From positions 1 through 45,221 of the forward strand of contig JABXIS010000035.1 of assembly GCA_013372975.1 (NCBI GenBank): 45,221 nt of DNA, given 5' to 3'. Positions within the stretch are counted from its first letter, which is position 1. Every line of letters begins with the position of its first letter. This stretch comes from Alphaproteobacteria bacterium (lineage in GTDB: Bacteria > Pseudomonadota > Alphaproteobacteria > Sphingomonadales > Kordiimonadaceae). Below the pieces are notes generated by a model. That model did no database searches, was not told where the DNA came from, and was given only the letters and a program-made list of their open reading frames with translations. Made by a program: the position numbers and the translations under genes. Below, in pieces: positions 31,631 to 40,957 of the stretch.

Positions 31631-33600
31631 TCGCTGAACTTGGCCATTTTGCCACCATCCTCGCGCTTGTGATGGCTGCCCTGGCCGCGACCGTACCCCA
31701 CATTGGTATCGCCAAAGGGGACAGTCGTTTGATGGCGGTAGCGGATAATGCGGCGATCGGCCAGTTTCTGATGGCGCTCATTGCCTTTGGCGCGCTGATG
31801 TACAGCTATCTGATTTCGGACTTTTCCGTGTATGCGGTGGCGGCCAATTCTCATAGCGCCAAACCGCTTCTCTATAAGATTGCTGGCGTGTGGGGGAACC
31901 ATGAAGGCAGCCTGATGTTGTGGGTGCTGATGCTGTCGCTTTTTGGCGCGGCCCTGTCGACAAAAGGCGGCAAACTACCGGCACGTTTTCGCACGCGCGT
32001 GATCGCGATCCAGAGTGCACTTGTATTCGGCTTCCTCTTGTTCACACTTTTCACAAGCAATCCCTTCCTGCGGCTTGACCCAGCACCTATCGAAGGCAAT
32101 GGCCTGAACCCTCTGCTTCAGGACCCGGGTCTGATGTTTCATCCACCCATGTTGTATCTGGGCTATGTGGGGCTTTCGGTTGCCTTTTCATTTGCTGTTG
32201 CGGCCCTGATTGAAGGCGAAGTGACGCCGCTATGGGCCCGCTGGGTAAGGCCCTGGACCCTGATCGCCTGGGTATTCCTCACTGGCGGGATCGCGCTTGG
32301 CTCCTGGTGGGCTTATTATGAACTGGGCTGGGGTGGTTGGTGGTTCTGGGACCCGGCCGAGAACGCCAGTTTCATGCCCTGGCTTGTGGCCACAGCCCTT
32401 TTGCATTCGGCCATTGTGGTGGAAAAGCGTGATGCACTGAAAAGCTGGACGATCCTGCTTTCCATTGTGGCTTTTTCTTTCAGTTTGCTGGGCACATTCC
32501 TTGTTCGGTCCGGTGTGATTACCAGTGTGCATGCCTTCGCCAACGACCCCGAACGCGGAGTCTTCATCCTGGCCTTTCTTGCGCTGGTGATTGGTGGCTC
32601 GCTTGCGCTTTATGCTTGGCGGGCACCGCGCCTGACGCCCGGTGGGCTGTTTGGCATGGTCAGCCGCGAGAGCGCCCTGGTGCTGAATAATGTACTATTG
32701 TCTACTTTCGCCGGTGTGGTGCTTGTAGGGACGCTTTATCCACTGGTTCTTGAGGCAGCAAATGCGGGCCAGATCAGCGTAGGCGCGCCGTTTTTTAATT
32801 ATGCGGCCGCAGTTCTGATGAGCCCTTTGATCATCGCCCTTGGCTTCGGCCCGTTGTTGGCATGGAAACGAGGGCGTCTGCCAAAAGCTGCCACCACTCT
32901 TCTGCCTGCGGCACTGGTCGCGATTGTCGTAGCGATTGCCATCTATTGGCAGGCAGCCGGCGGCGTGATTATGACAGCCTTTGGCCTTGGCCTCGCGGTT
33001 TGGCTTCTGGGCAGTGTGCTTCTCGAGGTGGCGGACCGCACCCAGCTTTTGAAAAAACCATCCGGCTTTGTCCGACGGGTTCGGTCATTGCCTCGCGCCA
33101 CCTGGGGCATGACTTTGGCGCACGCGGGCGTGGCCGTATTGCTTTTTGGCATAACCATCTCGGATACTTGGACAGTGGAAGAGTTGTTGGTCATGCAGCC
33201 GGGTGACGAAAAGCAGGTGGGTGATTATACCTTCCGTTTTGAAGGAGTGGCACCAGTGGCAGGGCCAAACTATACGTCTGTTGCCGGATACTTCACGGTG
33301 TTTGAGGACGGTGAGGAACTCACGCGTCTGATGCCTGAAGACAGGCTTTATACCGATCCTGTGATGAATACTACAGAGGCCGCAATCTACCCGCTGGTTT
33401 CAGGCGATCTATATGCCGTGATTGGCGAAGCTGCGGGCGGTGGGCGTTGGTCAGTCCGGCTGTATTTCAAGCCCTTTGTGTCTGGCCTGTGGCTGGGCTC
33501 TATCATGATGATGATTGGCGGCTTGCTTTCCCTGAGCGACAGGCGCCTGCGCATCGGCGCGCCTAGAAAACAGGCTGCGGCGCCAAGGGTGGAGGTTTAG
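31627..33600 (+). CDS. ccmF: Haem lyase subunit CcmF
   Basis: This 657-aa protein has about 14 membrane helices and the tryptophan-rich motif GGWWFWDPAENASFMPWL near residue 235. It transfers haem from CcmE to the CXXCH of apocytochrome c at the periplasmic face. The length is normal for the family. It overlaps ccmE by 4 bp and is 3 bp from ccmG. Confidence 0.96.
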   Translation: MIAELGHFATILALVMAALAATVPHIGIAKGDSRLMAVADNAAIGQFLMALIAFGALMYSYLISDFSVYAVAANSHSAKPLLYKIAGVWGNHEGSLMLWVLMLSLFGAALSTKGGKLPARFRTRVIAIQSALVFGFLLFTLFTSNPFLRLDPAPIEGNGLNPLLQDPGLMFHPPMLYLGYVGLSVAFSFAVAALIEGEVTPLWARWVRPWTLIAWVFLTGGIALGSWWAYYELGWGGWWFWDPAENASFMPWLVATALLHSAIVVEKRDALKSWTILLSIVAFSFSLLGTFLVRSGVITSVHAFANDPERGVFILAFLALVIGGSLALYAWRAPRLTPGGLFGMVSRESALVLNNVLLSTFAGVVLVGTLYPLVLEAANAGQISVGAPFFNYAAAVLMSPLIIALGFGPLLAWKRGRLPKAATTLLPAALVAIVVAIAIYWQAAGGVIMTAFGLGLAVWLLGSVLLEVADRTQLLKKPSGFVRRVRSLPRATWGMTLAHAGVAVLLFGITISDTWTVEELLVMQPGDEKQVGDYTFRFEGVAPVAGPNYTSVAGYFTVFEDGEELTRLMPEDRLYTDPVMNTTEAAIYPLVSGDLYAVIGEAAGGGRWSVRLYFKPFVSGLWLGSIMMMIGGLLSLSDRRLRIGAPRKQAAAPRVEV

Positions 33601-33603
33601 GCC

Positions 33604-34134
33604 ATGCAACGATTTCTACCCCTCATCATGGTTCTGGCCATGTTCTTGCTGTTTTACGTAATGATGACTGACGAAAACCGCAACCCGAACGAAATCCAGA
33701 GCGTGAAAATCGGCAAGCCTGTGCCGGATTTTACCTTGCCCGGACTTGAAGCTGGAGAAGCGGCGCTTTCGACAGCGGATCTCAAAACCGGCGAGCCCAT
33801 TCTGGTGAATTTTTTTGCAAGCTGGTGCGTGCCGTGCCGTGCTGAGCACGATAGCCTTATGGCGCTTAGCGAGAAACACGGCATCAGGATTATCGGGATT
33901 GCCTACAAGGATACACCGGATCGGGCACTCGGGTTCCTGGATGAACTGGGCAACCCGTTTGCCCGTACAGCGGCAGACCAGAGCGGCCGGATTGCGATCG
34001 ACTGGGGTGTAACCGGCGTGCCTGAAACATTTGTTGTCTCAGGTGACGGCACTATTACCTATCGCCATTGGGGCCCAATCGTTGGCGACGGCATGCAGGC
34101 GCAGGTTTTGCCCGCACTGGAGGCAGCCAAATGA
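33604..34134 (+). CDS. ccmG: Thiol-disulfide oxidoreductase CcmG/DsbE
   Basis: This 176-aa protein has an N-terminal membrane anchor and a thioredoxin domain with WCVPC at about 74-78 and the cis-Pro loop GVPETF. It keeps the haem-binding cysteines of apocytochrome c reduced in the periplasm. It overlaps ccmH by 4 bp. Confidence 0.94.
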   Translation: MQRFLPLIMVLAMFLLFYVMMTDENRNPNEIQSVKIGKPVPDFTLPGLEAGEAALSTADLKTGEPILVNFFASWCVPCRAEHDSLMALSEKHGIRIIGIAYKDTPDRALGFLDELGNPFARTAADQSGRIAIDWGVTGVPETFVVSGDGTITYRHWGPIVGDGMQAQVLPALEAAK

Positions 34135-34595
34135 TGCGCATGATTGGTACGTTTGTTCTGGCTGTTCTGATCTCGTTTGCTGCCTATTCGGTTGCGGTTG
34201 ATGAACAACCTTTGGAGGACCCGGCAAAGGAAGCGCTTGCGCGAGACCTGATGAAAGAAATCCGGTGCCTGGTGTGCCAGAACCAGTCGATTGAGGATTC
34301 AAATGCTGATCTGGCGCGGGACCTTCGGCAAGTGGTGCGCGAACGCATTGCGCTTGGCGACACTCCTGAAAACGTAAGGTCTTATCTGGTGGACCGATAT
34401 GGAGATTGGGTGCTTCTGGAACCGCCAGTCAAGAAAAGCACTTATCTTCTGTGGGGGTCTCCCTTCCTGTTTTTGGCCTTTATTGTGTTTATGATTGTGC
34501 GCTCGCGCAAGGCGCCTGTTGCTCCAATGCCCCTGAGCACCGAAGAGAAAGCCGCCCTTAAAAAGATACTGGAAGATGAGGAGAGCAAGGCATGA
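34131..34595 (+). CDS. ccmH: Apocytochrome reductase CcmH (CycL)
   Basis: This 154-aa protein has a signal/anchor, the redox motif RCLVCQNQSIEDSNADLARDLR (Cys pair near residues 46 and 49) and a C-terminal membrane helix. It forms the haem lyase with CcmF and CcmI. The start overlaps the ccmG stop. An earlier in-frame ATG at 34068 lies inside ccmG and is not used. Confidence 0.94.
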   Translation: MMRMIGTFVLAVLISFAAYSVAVDEQPLEDPAKEALARDLMKEIRCLVCQNQSIEDSNADLARDLRQVVRERIALGDTPENVRSYLVDRYGDWVLLEPPVKKSTYLLWGSPFLFLAFIVFMIVRSRKAPVAPMPLSTEEKAALKKILEDEESKA

Positions 34596-35680
34596 TCTGG
34601 CTGTTTCTTGTCTCTGTTGCGGCGATGGCTTTTGTCCTGATGACAGGTGGCAGGCAGGATTCCTTGGCTCCTGACCCGCTGGACCATTATAAAGCTCAGC
34701 TTGGTGAAATTGCCGAAGATGAAGCTCGTGGGATTATTGACCCAGAGTCTGCCAAAGCAGCCCGCCTTGAAGTGGAACGACGCATCCTGAAGGTGGCGAA
34801 AGGTACAAAGGTGCAGGCCGTTGTTGATGGCGACAAACGTCTGTCATGGCTTCTGGCAGGCCTGATGGTGCTGGCCGCCATTGGCCTGTATGCCTTCATG
34901 GGCAGGCCCGATCTGCCTGCGAAGCCTGGCGCGGTTATCACGGGGCGCGATATGCCGGTTCAGGAGGGTGGCCCGACCTATGGTGAGGCGATCAGCAAGG
35001 TACAGGCCCATTTGCGGGACAATCCGGAAGACCTCCAAGGCCTTGAAGTGCTGGCTAAATCTGCCCGTGCGGTTCGGGATTTTTCTGTTGCCGCCAATGC
35101 CTTTGCCGAATTGGCGCGGCTGCAGCCCGACGACCTATCCTGGCGCGTGCAACAATTTGAAGCCATGATGTCTATGGCCAGTGGGCAGATCACCCCCGCT
35201 GCGCGGCTCGTGCTTGGGCAGGTGCTTGGCAAGGCACCAGGGCACCCTGCGGGCCAATATTATGCCGGACTCGCACGCTTGCAGGATGGTGACACGGAAG
35301 GCGCAAAAGCGATCTGGTTGGCGTTGGCTGACAGGTCAGCACCCAATGCGCCCTGGATGTCAGTTCTGAATAATCAGCTTGCGCGCCTTGGCGTGCGGCC
35401 TCCGGCGCTTTCAGATGACCAGATGGCAGCGGTAAATGATATGAGCGAGGAAGATCGGTCTGCCTTCATTGCTTCCATGATGGAGCGACTGGCGAATCGC
35501 CTTGCCATGGCGCCTGATGATCCTGAAGGCTGGATCATGCTTGCGCGGTCTCATCTGTCTCTTGGCAACCGGGAAGAAGCAATTGGTGCGCTTGAAAGGG
35601 GTATTGCCCTCGTGAGTGAAGAAAATATAGCGCCGTTGCAGGCGTTCCTTGACAATTTGAACACCAATCCCGATCTTTAA
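34592..35680 (+). CDS. ccmI: Cytochrome c maturation chaperone CcmI
   Basis: This 362-aa protein has an N-terminal helix, a basic loop and a second helix near residue 88, then TPR-like repeats to the end (for example AISKVQAHLRDNPEDLQGLEVLAKSAR). CcmI holds the C-terminus of apocytochrome c for the lyase. It overlaps ccmH by 4 bp and ends the operon. The next 145 bp have no clear terminator. Confidence 0.92.
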   Translation: MIWLFLVSVAAMAFVLMTGGRQDSLAPDPLDHYKAQLGEIAEDEARGIIDPESAKAARLEVERRILKVAKGTKVQAVVDGDKRLSWLLAGLMVLAAIGLYAFMGRPDLPAKPGAVITGRDMPVQEGGPTYGEAISKVQAHLRDNPEDLQGLEVLAKSARAVRDFSVAANAFAELARLQPDDLSWRVQQFEAMMSMASGQITPAARLVLGQVLGKAPGHPAGQYYAGLARLQDGDTEGAKAIWLALADRSAPNAPWMSVLNNQLARLGVRPPALSDDQMAAVNDMSEEDRSAFIASMMERLANRLAMAPDDPEGWIMLARSHLSLGNREEAIGALERGIALVSEENIAPLQAFLDNLNTNPDL

Positions 35681-35825
35681 GACTCTGGTCAGAATTAGGC
35701 GCTATGCTGCGCGACGGTTGCTCTTACCGGGTTAACCGTAAACCAGATATCCGTTGGTCCGAAGAAGTCAGGGCTGTTTCACGACGCTAAAAAAGCTTTA
35801 CTGTTGAGATTGAGGTCAAAAGACC

Positions 35826-36179
35826 ATGGTCGACATCAACCCTAATGCTTCAGGGCTACAGGCCCAACTACAAGCCCAGCTTCAGGGCGGACGCAATGCG
35901 CGTGCGTCAAAGAACGGGCTGGACCTGACACCGCGCCCACAGGATATCATCGAAGAGCGGATCAAGGCTCGCCAAAGTGAAAGTGACAGGCAGGCGCCAA
36001 CTCAGGAGAGCGGCCGTTCCAATGATCTGTCGTCTTCTCGTGAACTTGAAGCAGCGCAGAGCCGCGTGAGCGAGCTGAGCAATAACAACCGTCGCGAAGC
36101 CCCCATTGGCCGGTTATCCACGCAGGAAACGGCCCGACGCGATGTGCCGCTTGGGCAGATCATCGATATACGGGTGTAG
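35826..36179 (+). CDS. Small disordered protein of unknown function
   Basis: This 117-aa product is rich in Gln, Arg, Ser and Asp, with no hydrophobic core. It starts with LQAQLQAQLQ repeats and ends PLGQIIDIRV. The family is unknown to me; small proteins of this kind in alphaproteobacteria sometimes lie near flagellar or motility genes, but no such neighbour is visible. It is probably largely unstructured. It has only a weak Shine-Dalgarno. Confidence 0.68.
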   Translation: MVDINPNASGLQAQLQAQLQGGRNARASKNGLDLTPRPQDIIEERIKARQSESDRQAPTQESGRSNDLSSSRELEAAQSRVSELSNNNRREAPIGRLSTQETARRDVPLGQIIDIRV

Positions 36180-36207
36180 ACCCAATTTTCTGGACAGATG
36201 ACGCAAG

Positions 36208-36231
36208 CGCCATAAACTTCTTTTTATGGCG
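36208..36231 (+). promoter_or_regulatory. Hairpin that contains the Nudix gene start codon
   Basis: CGCCATAAA at 36208-36216 pairs exactly with TTTATGGCG at 36223-36231 across CTTCTT. The ATG of the next gene (36226) is inside the second arm, and no Shine-Dalgarno is visible before it. The stem is AT-rich, so it may open with temperature or with a passing ribosome. Confidence 0.45.
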
Positions 36232-36750
36232 AACCCGAACGAACATCTGAAAAACTTCCACAGGAAAGTGCCTGAAGGCGACGAACGCGAACGGCTCGTG
36301 TGCCGAGATTGTGGTTTCATTGCTTATGAAAATCCGCGCATCATTGCTGGCGCAGTGGTGGAGCATGAAGGAAAAATCCTATTATGCCGCCGCGCGATTT
36401 ATCCGCAGAAAGGCAAATGGACGATCCCTGCTGGTTTTATGGAAATAGGTGAAACCCCGGCGGAAGGCGCTGCCCGCGAAGCCTATGAGGAAGCCACGGC
36501 ACAAATCGAAATCCGTGATCTGTTGGCTATTTATTCTGTTACCCATATTTCACAGGTGCATATGATGTTCAGGGCACGACTCAAGTCACCTGAGTTTTCC
36601 CCGGGCATAGAAAGCCTTGAAGTTGCGCTGTTTGACTGGGACGAAATACCCAGGGATGATCTGGCGTTTCCGAGCGTGCATTGGGTATTGAACCACTATC
36701 GGGAAGCCGAGGGAAAAAGCGGTTTTGCCCCCTTCACGAACCCCACTTGA
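36226..36750 (+). CDS. Nudix hydrolase
   Basis: This 174-aa enzyme has a two-cysteine motif CRDCGFIAYENPR (residues 26-38) and the Nudix box GFMEIGETPAEGAAREAYEEA (about 70-90). It belongs to the group with an N-terminal ribbon that hydrolyses nucleoside diphosphate derivatives such as NADH-like compounds, but the full four-cysteine ribbon of NudC is not present. The substrate is not clear. The start codon lies in a hairpin. It stands alone between an unrelated small gene and an FkbM methyltransferase gene. Confidence 0.9.
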   Translation: MANPNEHLKNFHRKVPEGDERERLVCRDCGFIAYENPRIIAGAVVEHEGKILLCRRAIYPQKGKWTIPAGFMEIGETPAEGAAREAYEEATAQIEIRDLLAIYSVTHISQVHMMFRARLKSPEFSPGIESLEVALFDWDEIPRDDLAFPSVHWVLNHYREAEGKSGFAPFTNPT

Positions 36751-36828
36751 TACTACAAATAATTGATTGTGAAGCCCGTCATGGTGGTATAGCGTCTGCG
36801 CGACAGGAAATTCATGTGATGGGGGTCC

Positions 36829-37611
36829 ATGATGATGCAGGAATTTTATGATCTCGCGCGCGCGAAAGATGTGGGTGTGGGTGTGCTGTTTGAAGATGTT
36901 GTCCAGAAAATTTACGAAGACTTGCTGAAGCCTGGCGATATTGCCGTGGATGTTGGCGCCAACTGGGGGGATCATTTGTTCCCCATGGCAAAAGCCGTCG
37001 GCCCGAATGGGCACGTGATTGCATTCGAACCTATCCCGTATCTTTATGAAAAACTGTGTACCAAGGCGCTGGATTGTGGTTTTCAGAACATCACGCTTCA
37101 TCAATATGCTGCATCTTTTGAATCAGGCGTTTCCAGCTTTGCCATGTTTGACAATCACAAGGCCTATAGCGGCCTGAAGAAACGGGATACGCCTTTCACG
37201 GATCATGAAGGTGGGCTTGTGGAAATTCAGGTGAAGAAGGCGCGTATCGACAGCAAGATGCCCTGGTTTCGCAAGATCAGCCTGATGAAGCTGGATATTG
37301 AAGGTGGAGAATATGATGCCTTGCGTGGTGCCAAACGAACCATGAAAAAGGATCGTCCGGTCATCATCTTTGAAAATGGTAGGGAAGGCCCTAGCCAACT
37401 GTATGGCTATACCAAAGAGGACTTCTACAGGCTGTTTGAAGACAAAAACTATGAGGTTTTTGTGATCAATGGTGACAGGTTCACACGCCAGATGTGGGAC
37501 GAACATATTCGCTGTTGGGAATTCGTTGCATATCCGCGCGAGAAAGCGGAACTGGCAAACCGGTTACCCCAATATTGCCGTGAAGTGCTGGCGGTCAGGC
37601 AAGCAGCCTGA
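36829..37611 (+). CDS. FkbM-family methyltransferase
   Basis: This 260-aa protein has the SAM-binding motif DVGANWGDHLFPMAKAVG near residue 42 and the FkbM segment LMKLDIEGGEYDALRGAK near 155. It should methylate an oxygen of a sugar or polyketide-like substrate. It has no signal peptide. Three ATGs lie in a row at 36829, 36832 and 36835 behind GGGGG; I list the first. It converges with yciB 1 bp away. Confidence 0.88.
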   Translation: MMMQEFYDLARAKDVGVGVLFEDVVQKIYEDLLKPGDIAVDVGANWGDHLFPMAKAVGPNGHVIAFEPIPYLYEKLCTKALDCGFQNITLHQYAASFESGVSSFAMFDNHKAYSGLKKRDTPFTDHEGGLVEIQVKKARIDSKMPWFRKISLMKLDIEGGEYDALRGAKRTMKKDRPVIIFENGREGPSQLYGYTKEDFYRLFEDKNYEVFVINGDRFTRQMWDEHIRCWEFVAYPREKAELANRLPQYCREVLAVRQAA

Positions 37612-37612
37612 C

Positions 37613-38248
37613 CTAATTGCGGTCTGTGTTTTCTTCCGTGGGCTCGTCAGGGGTCTCTTCTGGCATATGTTTCATCAGCATGGGCATATGCCCGAGGATG
37701 AACAGGAAGTTGATCGCCATATAGCCAAATGTTTTGAAGTTCACCCAGAACTCGGTGGTTTGGGTGCGCCAGATCAATTCATTCACAATAGCCATGGCAG
37801 CGAAAAAAATCGCATAGTTGCGGGAAAGAACGCGCCATGCGCTATCGGGCAGTTCAAACGCCATTTCCATGATCATCTTGATATAAAGTTGGCCCCGTAA
37901 AAGGCCGATCAGAATGGCAAGGGCAAAGAAGCTGTTCACGATTGTTAGCTTCATTTTCACGAAGGTCTCGTCCTGCAGGTACAGGGTCAGCCCGCCTAGC
38001 ACCATAACCACCACAAAGGTGAATTTATGCATGGCACTTACGTGCCCAAGCTTGATTTTGGAATAAATGGCAGCGGCAACAATGGCGATCATGAAAGCGC
38101 CGGTCGCAACAAAAACATCACCAGCCCGAAAGGCCAGGAAGAAGACCAGCAGGGGCCCGAAATCCAGAAGAAACTTGCGCCATCCGGTAACCTGCGGCTT
38201 TGAGATGTCTGTGGTTTCGTTTGCAGTTGTTGCTTTTTTGTCAGCCAT
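37613..38248 (-). CDS. yciB: Inner-membrane septation protein IspZ/YciB
   Basis: This 211-aa protein has five to six membrane helices and the family signatures FLLDFGPLLVFFLAF, TFVKMKLTIVNSFFA and ELIWRTQTTEFWVNFKTFG. YciB proteins take part in cell envelope integrity and septation. The start at 38248 gives the usual N-terminus; an ATG at 38275 would add nine unneeded residues. The C-terminal tail is acidic. Confidence 0.93.
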   Translation of the reverse strand: MADKKATTANETTDISKPQVTGWRKFLLDFGPLLVFFLAFRAGDVFVATGAFMIAIVAAAIYSKIKLGHVSAMHKFTFVVVMVLGGLTLYLQDETFVKMKLTIVNSFFALAILIGLLRGQLYIKMIMEMAFELPDSAWRVLSRNYAIFFAAMAIVNELIWRTQTTEFWVNFKTFGYMAINFLFILGHMPMLMKHMPEETPDEPTEENTDRN

Positions 38249-38353
38249 AGCGGGATAAATCGCTCTTCTTGTCATTTGTGATCACATTATGCGCTTGCCC
38301 TGCAAAAATCCGGCTGGCTAGATGGCTGCCTTATTCGTGCGGGGATTACCGTT

Positions 38354-39652
38354 ATGCTGCAGCTTTTCAAAGATCGCAACTTTCTCACCTTCTGGGTGGG
38401 GGAATTTATCTCTGTGGTGGGTGATCATATCAGCATGCTGGCTTTCCCGTGGCTGGTGTTGCAGCTTACTGGTAGCGAACTGATGATGGGGCTGGTGTTT
38501 GCAGCCCAGGGCCTGCCGCGCGCGATTTTGATGCTCGTGGGTGGCGCAATCGTCGACCGCACAAGCCCGCGTCGGGTGATGCTTTATACCAACCTCATCC
38601 GGATGGCACTTGTCTTTATTCTTGCCTACCTCCTTCACACAGGCGAGGTGCGGATCGAGCTGGTGTTCGGCCTTGCGCTGGCGTTCGGTGTGGCAGATGC
38701 CTTTTTCTATCCTGCGGGTACGTCAATCGTGCCCAGCCTTGTGGCTAAGGAGAACCTGAAAGAAGGCAACGCGTTGGTGCAAACCAATATGTGGCTTGGT
38801 GTGATCCTCGGGCCCCTGATTGGCGGTTTGGTCATTGCAGGTGAGGTAAATACAGTGTCCCACGCGCCAACAGGCCATGTGGTTGGGCTTGGCGATGATC
38901 AGGTAGGGCTAGCCCGTGCCTTTTTCATCGACGGCATGACGTTTGCGATATCTGCCCTGACATTGTTTTTCGTGAAAACACGGAACTATGAAAAAGAGGT
39001 AACTGGTGAAGGCACACGATCTATCTTCGCGGAAGTGAAGGAAGCAGTGACTTATGTCTGGTCTGTGCCAGCGCTTCGACTTGGATTTTTGGGCATAGCA
39101 ATTCTCGAATTTTTCTTTCAGACACCGATTTTTGTGGGCTTGCCCGCGCTCGCCGATCTGCGTTTTGAAGAAGGGGCGTATATCTACGGCCTTGAAATCG
39201 CGGCTTATGGCACTGGTGCGCTCATTGGCGCCTCCAGCGCTGGCTTGTTGAAGCCGCCCAAAGATGAAAATATCGTGCGCTTCATGTTCGCAATTTTTGC
39301 TTTCTCGGGCGCAACTATCGGGCTGATTGTGATCTACCCACCCTATTGGTGGGCAATGCTTGTATTTTTTATCGCGGGGTGCGGCGACAGTTTCATCTGG
39401 GTGCATTTCACCACACTTCTGCAAAAACGCACCCCTGAAGTGCTGATTGGCCGGGTGATGAGCATCCTGATGTTCATGTCTGTGGGGCTGCTGCCCATTG
39501 CTGCCATTATCATGGGGGTTGCATTTGAGATTAATCTGGAAGGCACGCTCATCGTAGCCAGTGTGGCCATCATTGTGGCCTGCGTGGCCGGGGCCTTGCA
39601 CCCCCATGCCCAGCGTTTTGAGGCCGCCGGTGGGGCGGAGTTACAGCCATAA
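38354..39652 (+). CDS. MFS transporter
   Basis: This 432-aa protein has about 12 membrane helices and starts with NFLTFWVGEFISVVGDHISMLAFPWLVLQLTGS, the layout of the enterobactin-exporter-like (DUF894/MFS_3) group. A typical MFS loop, DRTSPRRVMLYTNLIRM, lies between helices 2 and 3. It probably exports a small compound. The substrate is unknown. It lies 70 bp before the TrmH gene, which has a strong Shine-Dalgarno of its own. Confidence 0.89.
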   Translation: MLQLFKDRNFLTFWVGEFISVVGDHISMLAFPWLVLQLTGSELMMGLVFAAQGLPRAILMLVGGAIVDRTSPRRVMLYTNLIRMALVFILAYLLHTGEVRIELVFGLALAFGVADAFFYPAGTSIVPSLVAKENLKEGNALVQTNMWLGVILGPLIGGLVIAGEVNTVSHAPTGHVVGLGDDQVGLARAFFIDGMTFAISALTLFFVKTRNYEKEVTGEGTRSIFAEVKEAVTYVWSVPALRLGFLGIAILEFFFQTPIFVGLPALADLRFEEGAYIYGLEIAAYGTGALIGASSAGLLKPPKDENIVRFMFAIFAFSGATIGLIVIYPPYWWAMLVFFIAGCGDSFIWVHFTTLLQKRTPEVLIGRVMSILMFMSVGLLPIAAIIMGVAFEINLEGTLIVASVAIIVACVAGALHPHAQRFEAAGGAELQP

Positions 39653-39724
39653 TATGGATCGCCTTGAAATAGCCCATCGTGACAAGTATACCGCCAAGGG
39701 GTGATGTAGCGTGGAGGCAGCTTG

Positions 39725-40291
39725 ATGCGCGGCTATTTTGGTATTGGGATCGATGGGCCATCCAAGGAAGGCAATGTGGGCAACCTGGTGCGCACTGCCC
39801 ATTCCTTTGGCGCGTCCTTTGCCTTTGCCGTCAACCCGACGAAAATCTCGCATACGGGTGAACTGGTGACTGCCGATTTTGCCGACACCAGCAAAAGCGC
39901 GAGCCAGATCCCTTTTTATAACTATGAAACCGCCGTCGATGTGCATGTGCCGCAGGGTTGCCGTCTTGTGGGTATTGAGCTGTGTGATGAAGCGGTGGAC
40001 CTGCCCAGCTTCCGCCATCCCACGCAGGCGGTGTATGTTTTGGGCGGCGAGCGGACCAGCCTTTCAGAGGCCATGGCCGCCCGTTGTGATCTGATGATCA
40101 AAATCCCGACAAAGTTCAGCCTTAACGTAGCGACTGCAGGTGCTATAGTCATGTATGATCGGTTGCGCCTGTTGGGTGGTTTTGCTGACAGGCCTGTAAG
40201 CCCGGGCGGCAAACCGATTGAAAAGCCAGCGCATGTGCATGGGGGGCGTTTTAGCCGCCTTGAGCGCCGCGCGGCCAAACAAAAGACATAA
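39725..40291 (+). CDS. TrmH-family RNA 2'-O-methyltransferase
   Basis: This 188-aa SPOUT enzyme shows all three motifs: GNVGNLVRTAHSFGA, VYVLGGERTSLSE and IKIPTKFSLNVATAGAIVMYDRL. It should methylate a ribose 2'-OH in tRNA or rRNA. The ATG at 39725 is 7 bp after GGAGG; the preceding TTG is less likely. Confidence 0.91.
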   Translation: MRGYFGIGIDGPSKEGNVGNLVRTAHSFGASFAFAVNPTKISHTGELVTADFADTSKSASQIPFYNYETAVDVHVPQGCRLVGIELCDEAVDLPSFRHPTQAVYVLGGERTSLSEAMAARCDLMIKIPTKFSLNVATAGAIVMYDRLRLLGGFADRPVSPGGKPIEKPAHVHGGRFSRLERRAAKQKT

Positions 40292-40294
40292 CAA

Positions 40295-40322
40295 ATGCCC
40301 GGGGGCGCCAGGCCCCGGCATG
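40295..40322 (+). terminator. GC-rich hairpin after the TrmH gene
   Basis: ATGCCCGGGG and CCCCGGCAT form a strong stem with one bulge just after the stop. No T-run follows, so it is at best a weak terminator or an RNA-end protector. Confidence 0.32.
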
Positions 40323-40349
40323 AAACGAGACAAGACAAACAGGGACACT

Positions 40350-40871
40350 ATGAGACAACTTTTTGCCTTCACACTCACAATCATTCTTGCCGCGACACTG
40401 ACCACAGACGCGTGGGCGCAAGGGAAGCCGAGAAAGGTGTCAAGCCACCGCGATTGGGATGCGATGGTGGCGGGTTCCGGCTCGAACAAGGTTTGTTATG
40501 TGATCTCGGTTCCCAAGAAAACCTGGATCAGCCGCTCGGGTGCCAGCAGGGGCGATATTTATCTTACCGTAACCCACCGGCCCGCTTTTGGCGTGACCGA
40601 TGAAGTGAATGTGGTGGTGGGCTATCCTATCCGGCAGGGCAGCGAAGCGCGCCTTAGCGTAGACGGCAAGAAATCCTACCAGTTTTTCACTGAAGGCAGG
40701 GGCGCTTGGGCCTATGATCCAAAGGATGACCGCAGTGTTGTGGCGGCCATGAAGGCGGGGGCCAACATGGAAGTGCGGGCCACAAGCCAGCGCGGCACCA
40801 ATACGCGCGACACCTTCAGCCTGAGCGGTTTCACCGCCGCCTATAACGCTGCTACGCGAGCTTGCCGCTGA
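40350..40871 (+). CDS. IalB-family (invasion-associated locus B) periplasmic protein
   Basis: This 173-aa protein has a signal peptide (cleavage near DAWAQG, residue 22) and the IalB-like core: VCYVISVPKKTW, GDIYLTVTHRPAFGVTDEVNVVVGYPI, and a cysteine near the C-terminus. The family is common in free-living alphaproteobacteria and need not imply virulence. The start at 40350 follows AGGGAC; an in-frame ATG at 40218 lies inside the previous gene. Confidence 0.86.
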   Translation: MRQLFAFTLTIILAATLTTDAWAQGKPRKVSSHRDWDAMVAGSGSNKVCYVISVPKKTWISRSGASRGDIYLTVTHRPAFGVTDEVNVVVGYPIRQGSEARLSVDGKKSYQFFTEGRGAWAYDPKDDRSVVAAMKAGANMEVRATSQRGTNTRDTFSLSGFTAAYNAATRACR

Positions 40872-40903
40872 TCACATCTAATTTACAATCTTAAGCCTAA
40901 GTT

Positions 40904-40930
40904 GGGGTTGTCGCAAAAGGCAGCCCCTTT
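40904..40930 (+). terminator. Candidate terminator after the IalB gene
   Basis: GGGGTTG pairs with CAGCCCC (one wobble pair) and is followed by TTTATT. The T-run is short. Confidence 0.5.
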
Positions 40931-40957
40931 ATTGTTTCTGGCGGGGAGATTAGTTCA

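Noticed and set aside
34068-34130. Longer N-terminus for ccmH
   Set aside because: The extension lies inside ccmG in another frame. The ATG overlapping the ccmG stop gives a normal signal sequence.
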